A DNA stretch of 64,000 nt from Stachybotrys elegans (taxonomy: Eukaryota; Ascomycota; Sordariomycetes; Hypocreales; Stachybotryaceae). Numbering within the stretch: the first letter of the stretch is position 1; each line of letters starts with the position of its first letter. The stretch spans positions 1,783,501 through 1,847,500 of the forward strand of contig JAGPNK010000007.1 of the NCBI GenBank assembly GCA_020746835.1. Direction: 5' to 3'. Shown here in pieces: positions 56,663-64,000 of the stretch. The position numbers were made by a program, and so were the translations under genes. Below the pieces are notes generated by a model that searched no databases, was not told where the DNA came from, and was given only the letters and a program-made list of their open reading frames with translations.

Positions 56663-59600
56663 CCTTGCCTCTTGGCGTCTTGGTTAGCAGCAGATACAGG
56701 ACCGTGCGCTAGCCGGAAGAGTCGACCCTGTCCAGCGATGTGTTCGGAGAGTCTCTTTCTTTTGTCGGAATTTGGAATGGAAATAACATACAGGGGGAGT
56801 TTGGGTGTTGGTAGGAAACACCCTCAACTCAGATCACCAGGTCTGATACTACGGACATATACCATTGCTTTCTGTTTGTTTGTCAGCCCCGATACTTCAC
56901 GTTTACTCAGAGGACGTGGTCTGTGGATTTGTTTCCAGGGGAGAAGGTAGATAGCTCTAGCTAGGAGGTGTGATCATCGTGAATACACACGACAAGACTT
57001 TATTTGGTCGTTTACTTTCTCGGGTGCACCTGGCGTAATACCGGCGAGACGATACTTGTTGAGGCTCCCCTTTGGGTTGTGTATGCCACGCCCTTAGATC
57101 GGGAGGGTCGTTGTTACTTGGGAGTTCACATGGAGGGAGGGTAGTGAATGGCCAGTGTAGTAGATTCTCGCGCTGTTTCATATGATCACGCCTCGCTGAC
57201 AGCCTGTCAACCATCGACAACGTCCATGGTATCTCCCCTGTGCAAGAAATTTAACGATCTCTTCATCGGGCCCAAGACGTATACACAGGGCTCGCAGCCC
57301 AGACGGAGACGCCTATGTCGAAGTAACCAAGTACGAGTATGCGTGATGTCTATAATTGTGTGCATGGATTCCAATATGGAGCACCAGCCAATGCTGGTAT
57401 TGCAGGGTAGGCGTAAAGACACCAGATAGAAGTATAAGCGTCACCAGGACTTGTGCAGTGCCTCATATGGATGGCAGGATCGCAAGAGCAGTAGTTGCAA
57501 CTCCTGGTCTGCGAATATCGGTACACGCCGTTTCGAATTATACGAAACAAACCCGAAAAAAAGAGTGAGGGAAAAGAGGAAGAAACCGGCACGAATAATG
57601 CCCCTGCCCGAAAGCGCCATCCTACCACAACCCCGTTCCAGGAAACGCAGCACAGTACAGCCCAACAACGGGACACCAAACTCCTCATCATACCAGGGGG
57701 CCAACCCAATTCCCTCCCAGGGAGAGGGAGTTTCTGGGGACGACGTGAGACAGACACCCCCAGGGGGCGCCGATTACATCTTGTCATACACTACGAGAGG
57801 AAGAGAGGGGGGGGCAGGAGAGCCTTTCACAGACGCATAGCTGAAGTGAGACAGGACAGCCAAGGCTGCGTCATATGCCACTAGAAGCAGATCCTGCGCT
57901 GAGTGGGTGGGCACGCGTGCAGATGTATGTACTTGTGTCGAGACTGGCATACCCAATGCTGTGAGGACGGTAGGACGGACGCCCTGCTCGTACAGTGTCG
58001 AGGCTCAGTAGTATACTGCGGGGAAACGGCAAGTAAGATATAGCATTGTTGTCAGGTTCAAAGGTCAAGGTGGCCATGAAGTTGAAGTCACCAACTACAT
58101 TATATTTATCTAATATGCCCGCTGACGCGGATGACATTGCTACGCAGCAGCCGCTTCAGCCCTCCTCGTCTAAGCCCGCCCAGGATAACCATGTCGTAGT
58201 AGACAGCCTTCAAAGGAAGGGGGAGGGGGGGTTCCGTCACTTGCTGCAGGACGCATGACTTGCCTTGCTCACAAGAGCCCAACGCTCGGATCGACACTGG
58301 CTGATAACATAAACACAGAGCTACATTCCAGTGGGAAATATGTATGGATGCCCGATGGGGGAAAGGAGGATGGTAGGTCAGATGGGCAGAGGTCAGACAA
58401 CGGGTCACCAGTTCGGCCTCATTATACTTGTACAAAACACACAAGCGCAACCCCATTGATGGGCGGCAATGCATCTCGGAAGGGTTTGGGGGCTACGGTT
58501 GTATCGGACCCGAGGACCGGATGGGCTTCTCTGCGCTGCCCGTCTGTTGGCAGGCGACGCGGTCGTGGCGTGCTATTGGAGGGTGGCTCTGTTTGCTCGT
58601 ATCCGATTGCCGTCGGTACTCCGTGGAAATTTAATAAAAAAGAGCCGACACACCGAGCGGCCGCCCCAACAGGACCGTTACACAAACGAGATGCGTATGC
58701 CGAGGTCATGGTTGCAGTCGGCTCCCAGACGGGCGCAGATGCCGCGGAAGCGAGGCGGGTCTATGCAGCTGCAGCCCGACGCGGAAGGGATAAAAGACAT
58801 AAAAACAAGGTGGTGCCCAGGGCGAGCATGTAGTACCGTCCCAGTCGGACGGTGACGCGACCGACAAGCACGATTCTTTGGGAACCGCCGGCATGCGCCG
58901 GCATATTGGACAACTAGCAAAGCCAGCTATTGGGGGGATGACGGCAGGATGACGGCGCGCATATGAGTCCGCAGCCCACTGATTCCATCAATAACAATGC
59001 ATCTTGCGGTGACTGCGTGGACTGGCAACGGGCCAGATGGCTGTCTGTCCCGTAGTACAGCATTTTAGCCTGAGCCGCGTGACGCCGCCGCCGCCCTCCA
59101 CCCGAGCTGCGTCGCCATAAATCGCCCATAAATAGGCGACGAGGAAATTTCTAGCCACGGCCGCCCTCGGCGATGGAGCCCTCATTTCGTGGGATAAATA
59201 GCTGCCTATGCCGTAAGCACTGACACCTGACCTCTGTTCCATGGGTTGACATTGGCTGGTCCGGTAGCTAAAAACAAGGACGGGAGACTGCTGTGCCGCA
59301 GCCCTTGCATGGAACGAAGCGACAGCAGTCCCAGGTCGAAGCAGATTTCGGTTCTAGAAGCGACGGGTCCCGGCTAAGGGCATCCCAGCGACGAGGTTTG
59401 CTCGACGAGAATCTGACACACCAGATCGTAAAGTGGCAGGGCTCCCTCCCTCCTCTTCTCCCAACACGCACACACACACACTCTCTCTCTCTTGCGCCAT
59501 GCGGGGCCAAGGGAGGGGGGGCAAGCTGGTTGTGAGTAAGCCTGTAGATTCTGGATCACCGTGGCTGGCCGATAACAAGATATACCCGTATCAAGTAATC

Positions 59601-62600
59601 CGTTAGATACCCGTTGGGTATCCGTTGGTTGATGGGTTTCACGTCATCCGATGTTGTCGAGGGCACACCTTGTTGTATATTGCTAGCTAGGACCAGGGTT
59701 GTCCCGGCAAGAGGGTTTCGTTGCAATGCAGAAACTGGTTGTGCTTTGTTGTATACCGGAACTAGGGCGTCACCGTGGTTGCCTCCCTCCCCATAGTCGT
59801 TTTCCAGATCTGGTAGATGGTCCGTGGTGACCAATGGCCAGATCTGGAGACAAGTGAATATGATGAGCGGCTCGGTAAAGTGTGGGATAGTTGGGGATTA
59901 GCATGTGTAAATCTGGGCTGCGATGCCCACGCACAACCTCATCCAGCCAAGGTTAATAATTACCCCTTCGTTATTCAGCGCATCCCTGTACGAGAAGGTG
60001 GTGCGCTACCAGCCCCAGCCCCAGCAGTATTTTGGTACTTGTGTTGGTGATGGCAGGACAGGGGTGGATGGCTGTTGTCAATGAAATGACGACCAAACTG
60101 TGGGTTGAGTTGACAGGAAAGATGAGGGCCGAGTGAGCGAGACCCATCGAGATTGACTCCGTGGTTCGATATGCGCGACCCCCCCCTCCCTTTCCCCATG
60201 AGCCTAGGGTGGCCCTTCGTCTCGGTCAAGGGGACTGAAACGAATCTTGTCTTCCAAAAAGCAAAGACAGTGGTAGATCACCAAGCCACCCACAAGTCAT
60301 CACCCTCATGGGGGAAGAAGCCGGATCGTGGCCAAGTGGCTAGTGATACGAAGACGAAGATGGACCAGGGCAAAAGAGGGAGCTGAGCGGAGCTGAGCGA
60401 GGCTATATGCACATTGCACGGAGGAGTGGTGATATGTGGTGGTGGTGCGAGTGGGAGTGCGGGCCGGCAACCCAGACAAGATAAATGGAGGGAATGAATG
60501 AAGGAATGATGCGTGTGCTGTCAAGAATAGACGCAACACGAACGAAAGAAAGGAAAAAAGGACATGGGCACCCTTCATGGACCAGCTCCTTTCGAGCCTG
60601 GCAGGCCTGACCGGCCTCTCTCCAACCTGGTTCTCGCCCAAAGGATCCTGATACTGATGGCTGCATGCCGATATTGCCACGAGGGACCCCGCCCGGGGAT
60701 CTCTCAGGCGAAATGCATGTTTGCGCCGATGGAGGCATTTGCCGGGCTTCCCCTCCCACCAACTCGTCTGCAGGTATCCGTACAGTCAGTGCACATGTAC
60801 TATGTAATGTAGGATGTAGTGTGTATGCACATGCCTTTTTCGACGCTCGGCGACACGTGGGGTGAACCGTGCCATGCTGTGCATACATACATTACATACT
60901 CCGTACCGAGGTGAGCCGATGGGTATCGGCAGCAACGCTGCTGCTTCCTCCTCCCCGTGGCAGCCAGCCATGTAATGCATGCACGATGCTTGGAACGAGG
61001 GAGCTGTGCAGCATCCCCAAGCGGCAAGCTGGTGTGGCGCGACGGGAGCAATAGCGTGACAGGAATGGATTCCATCCTCCTCCCGCCAGATACATTGGTG
61101 GTGGTGGGGATGGAGAGCATCTCCTCGGCGTCATTGCTCCTTCTCGCTTGCCATTCACCAATCCCATCACACCACGGTCATCATTGTCGATCAGCCTGTC
61201 CAAGCTGCTGTCCAATGACGCCAAATCGTCGATCAAGGCGAGATTGGGCGCCGTGATACGCATGCGAGGGAGTAAAGTAGCGTGTATGTACGTATGTAGG
61301 TCTTGTCTCGCCTCTCCACCACCACCGTTATTCTATAGGCTAGACTCCTATAACACCCTGTGGTGGTATACCGGCCTGCCTTATTGCCAGAGGACTGACT
61401 TGCAGGATGTGCAGGATGCGACGTGCAATAGCTTGCGACCACCCGGCGAGGTAATTAGAGGAGTCACGATATAGTGAGTCGTGCATTGACGGGACTTGGA
61501 GGATAATTCCGGCATTTGGTCATGACGCTCAGCTTGCCCTGTCTGTAGGGTAGGGTATGTATATGCCTAGGGGACGTGATGTGGGCGGGAGCATGTGCAT
61601 GGGGAGGGATGGCGAGCGAGGGTACACGAGATCCCCATTCTCAGATTGGCCCATTCCCGCTGTCGATTCCAATCCCCGCCCATTTGATTCGTGAAGGCTT
61701 GCCAACCGTGTCATACGGCTGGGCGCTTGGCGGGAGAGAGGGGTTCGGCAAATATCGACATTTTCAATAGTGTGCTGAGACTAAAAAGGAAATCCGTGTG
61801 AGCGGCTCATATCCACATTGCGTTTGTGCAGGTCCCCATCCCAGGCGTTCAGGGAGGGGGGGTGTACCATAGACAAAGGCATGGGCGTGTCGCATGTCGC
61901 GTGTGGGTGTGGTAGCCAGACAAGACACATGTCGTATTTTAGTCCAACTCGTGGGCACGAGCCCCCTCCCTTCCTGAGAAACGGCACAGGAGGAGTCCGT
62001 TGTCCAGAAATCGTCCGGTCGGCTTCTGCTTTCCAGTGCATGGCGATGCCGCTGGCGCACGGCAGCCGTCTTGGGGTGACGCCGATCCTCGACAGACTCA
62101 TAGCTGGAATGAAACCGGCCCTCTGGGATCAACCACTGACTGGCTTCCAGGCTTTGGTCTCGGTATCTGGTCTCAAATAGGAATTCATCACCGCTCCACA
62201 CTCGAAAGGGTTGGCTTGCCTCTCTTGGCTGACATTGTTTATCATGATTGATTGACCTACACGACTCGCAATAGCCGCCTCTTCTTCTTCCTCTTCTTCT
62301 TTCTTTCTCTTTTCCTTTTCTGGTTGTTTGTTCGTTTGTTTGAGGAGTCGTAGCTGTAGGTTGCAGCCTTTGCTCTGATCTGAATTCTATGCCTCCCCAC
62401 CTGAATCACATCCAGCAGGGATTTTCCCTGAAATGTCACTGATGCATTGGGTTCTCGTGGATGGCCTCATCCATGAGCCCTACTGTGTAGTACGATAGGG
62501 CTGTTGGGCGCCTGCACTAATAATTTCCTCGGAGACGTGAGGCGAGTTTCTCCGTGGTACCGTGCGCGGCTTGTGTCGAAAGCAAATCTTGCGTCGAAGC

Positions 62601-64000
62601 CGTCGAAGCCGCCCTGGGGCTAATGGCACTTTGCACAGGCCCCCTGTCATGAAGGAGAAGCCTCAAAGAGCTGATGCAAGCTCAAACAGCCATCTGTGAG
62701 GGAAAACCAAACTTTCCAGAGATAGTCACCACGTTTGAACCCCCCGTTATGTGATCGACGCTTCCAAATTCCCTTGACGTTCACGGGCTGCCCAAAACGA
62801 GTTATTAAGGGAGAAATTCCATAGTACCGTACAGCGACAGCCGGCCTCTCTCTGTTGTGCGTGCGTGCAGCTGACACGGAGGGTGGTCAGCTTCCGTCCC
62901 CTGCTTGGTTTCTAGAAACAACCAGGGTGGTGCTGGTGCAACATGATCCCTACTTGCTTCAGGGGATCCAGGGTTTGCCTTGGTTACACTCAGCCCCATT
63001 CGCGCACAATGATCCCCTTTTGGGCAAAGATCAGATACGGTAGCGCAATAGGGAGACGGCACTCGAGGGGCACAGTATTCCGTCCATATCACGGAGCGCC
63101 CCTCTCCCCCCTCTCCCCCACTGCGATACGTAGCGCACTGGCACTGTCGGAATCATGATGTCGGAGCAGCAAGTCGGAACGGGATGTGATTCCGACCATT
63201 TCAGAATGAGGATCTTGATAAGACTCCCCGTTCAATAGGGCGCTGGTAAGGGAACGATAGGACCTCTATTTGCTCGCCTGCAAGAGCATTTCTGATCTGG
63301 CCCAACATGACGTGCAGCTCGGGTCGACCAACCAACCCAGGCAAAGCACACGGTTTAGCCTGTGATAACCTGAGTGATTTATTAACGGAGCGTTAAGCAC
63401 GGAATGCCGCTCCCATGGCCCGGCGATCAGCACCTGGATGGACCTGCGACGGTGCCTGCTTGACATGTTGCTTTTGATTCGCTACCGAGTCAACGTAGCG
63501 TCCGTTCGCTGCCGAGTTGGTGTCGACGTTCCGTTGTCCTGGAATCCCATCGGCGATTGTGGGGGCGCCCATGTCTCCCACAAACCGGAACGCATGACAG
63601 TGATGGATGAATCTTGTGCGTACGGTTGACGTGATGATGGATAGCTCTCGACAAGGTAACATTGTTCCGCCAAGACGTATGGACTCGCGAAACTAGCCTC
63701 GGTAGTTGCCTGCCTTGCGATATGTACCTGTCATTCTCAACAGTGTGCGCAACCAAGATACCCTCGAGACACACAGGAACCAATCATCGGCACTGCCTCG
63801 CGTGCCACACTTTGCCACATCCCCGTCGGGACCGAGCATTTCATTCAAACCGCCGAGCTGGGGAATTGGGTTAGCGCACGTTGGCAGGTAAGCCGCGTTG
63901 CTCATCAGAGGTAGACCGGATAATTAATTAGCAACCATCTCACCAGTACTGTAAATGCCACGCGTGATGGCTGGTGCACAATACCAGTTCACGCTGAAAT
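56663..64000. other. 7.3 kb region with no gene I can support
   Basis: After the 3' UTR of the previous gene the sequence shows only overlapping short frames, the longest a 192-codon frame at 58255-58833, without domains or plausible exon chains. Short A/G-rich, AC and TTCTTC microsatellites occur (for example 59468-59482 and 62279-62325). I see no tRNA or transposase. A gene with many short exons could be missed by eye. Confidence 0.45.

Noticed and set aside
58255..58833. 192-codon plus-strand frame
   Set aside because: It is the longest in the right-hand desert, but the composition looks random and no start context, domain or neighbouring exon supports it.

Overview
This window looks like nuclear DNA of a filamentous ascomycete, most likely a Sordariomycete and probably Hypocreales (inference from protein families and gene style; no phylogeny was run). 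Genes are on both strands and GC-rich. Introns are mostly 50-85 nt with GTA/GTG donors, YAG acceptors and CTAAC-like branch sites. I resolved 19 protein-coding genes, 18 complete and one cut by the left edge. I found no transposase, CRISPR array or rRNA gene, and no tRNA gene that folds convincingly.

Layout. 0-12.8 kb is housekeeping: the N-terminus of a DExH RNA helicase (-), importin alpha (-), the telomere protein Pot1 (+), the cohesin subunit Scc3 (-) and the urease accessory protein UreD (+). Importin alpha/Pot1 and Scc3/UreD are divergent pairs; Pot1/Scc3 is convergent. 13.0-20.3 kb looks more accessory: an APH-type kinase-like protein (-), a TauD/TfdA-type Fe(II)/2-oxoglutarate dioxygenase (-), a GNAT acetyltransferase (+), a hairpin-rich spacer and a seven-exon Zn2Cys6 regulator (+). 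20.8-28 kb has RNA polymerase III subunit Rpc53/RPC4 (+), a seven-helix rhodopsin-like membrane protein (-), a 2.2 kb spacer and kynurenine formamidase (+).

31.0-33.0 kb carries a regulator with a C-terminal zinc cluster (-). A 7.8 kb region without a recognisable gene follows, rich in simple repeats, up to a B-type mitotic cyclin (+, 40.8-42.9 kb). 45.2-56.7 kb has the mitochondrial aspartate/glutamate carrier (+), a small 2EXR/F-box-like protein (-), a cystinosin-like PQ-loop transporter (+), mitochondrial leucyl-tRNA synthetase (-) and an unrecognised nuclear-looking protein (+). The last 7.3 kb (56.7-64 kb) shows no gene I can support.

Most genes serve core processes: nuclear import, telomeres, cohesion, mitosis, Pol III transcription, mitochondrial translation and transport. 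The best candidates for something undescribed are the 13-20 kb accessory block with its structured spacer, the regulator pairing a beta-grasp-like N-terminus with a C-terminal zinc cluster, upstream AUGs before several key genes (Pot1, UreD, cyclin B, carrier, 55.5 kb gene), and the reading-frame break at the end of Pot1.
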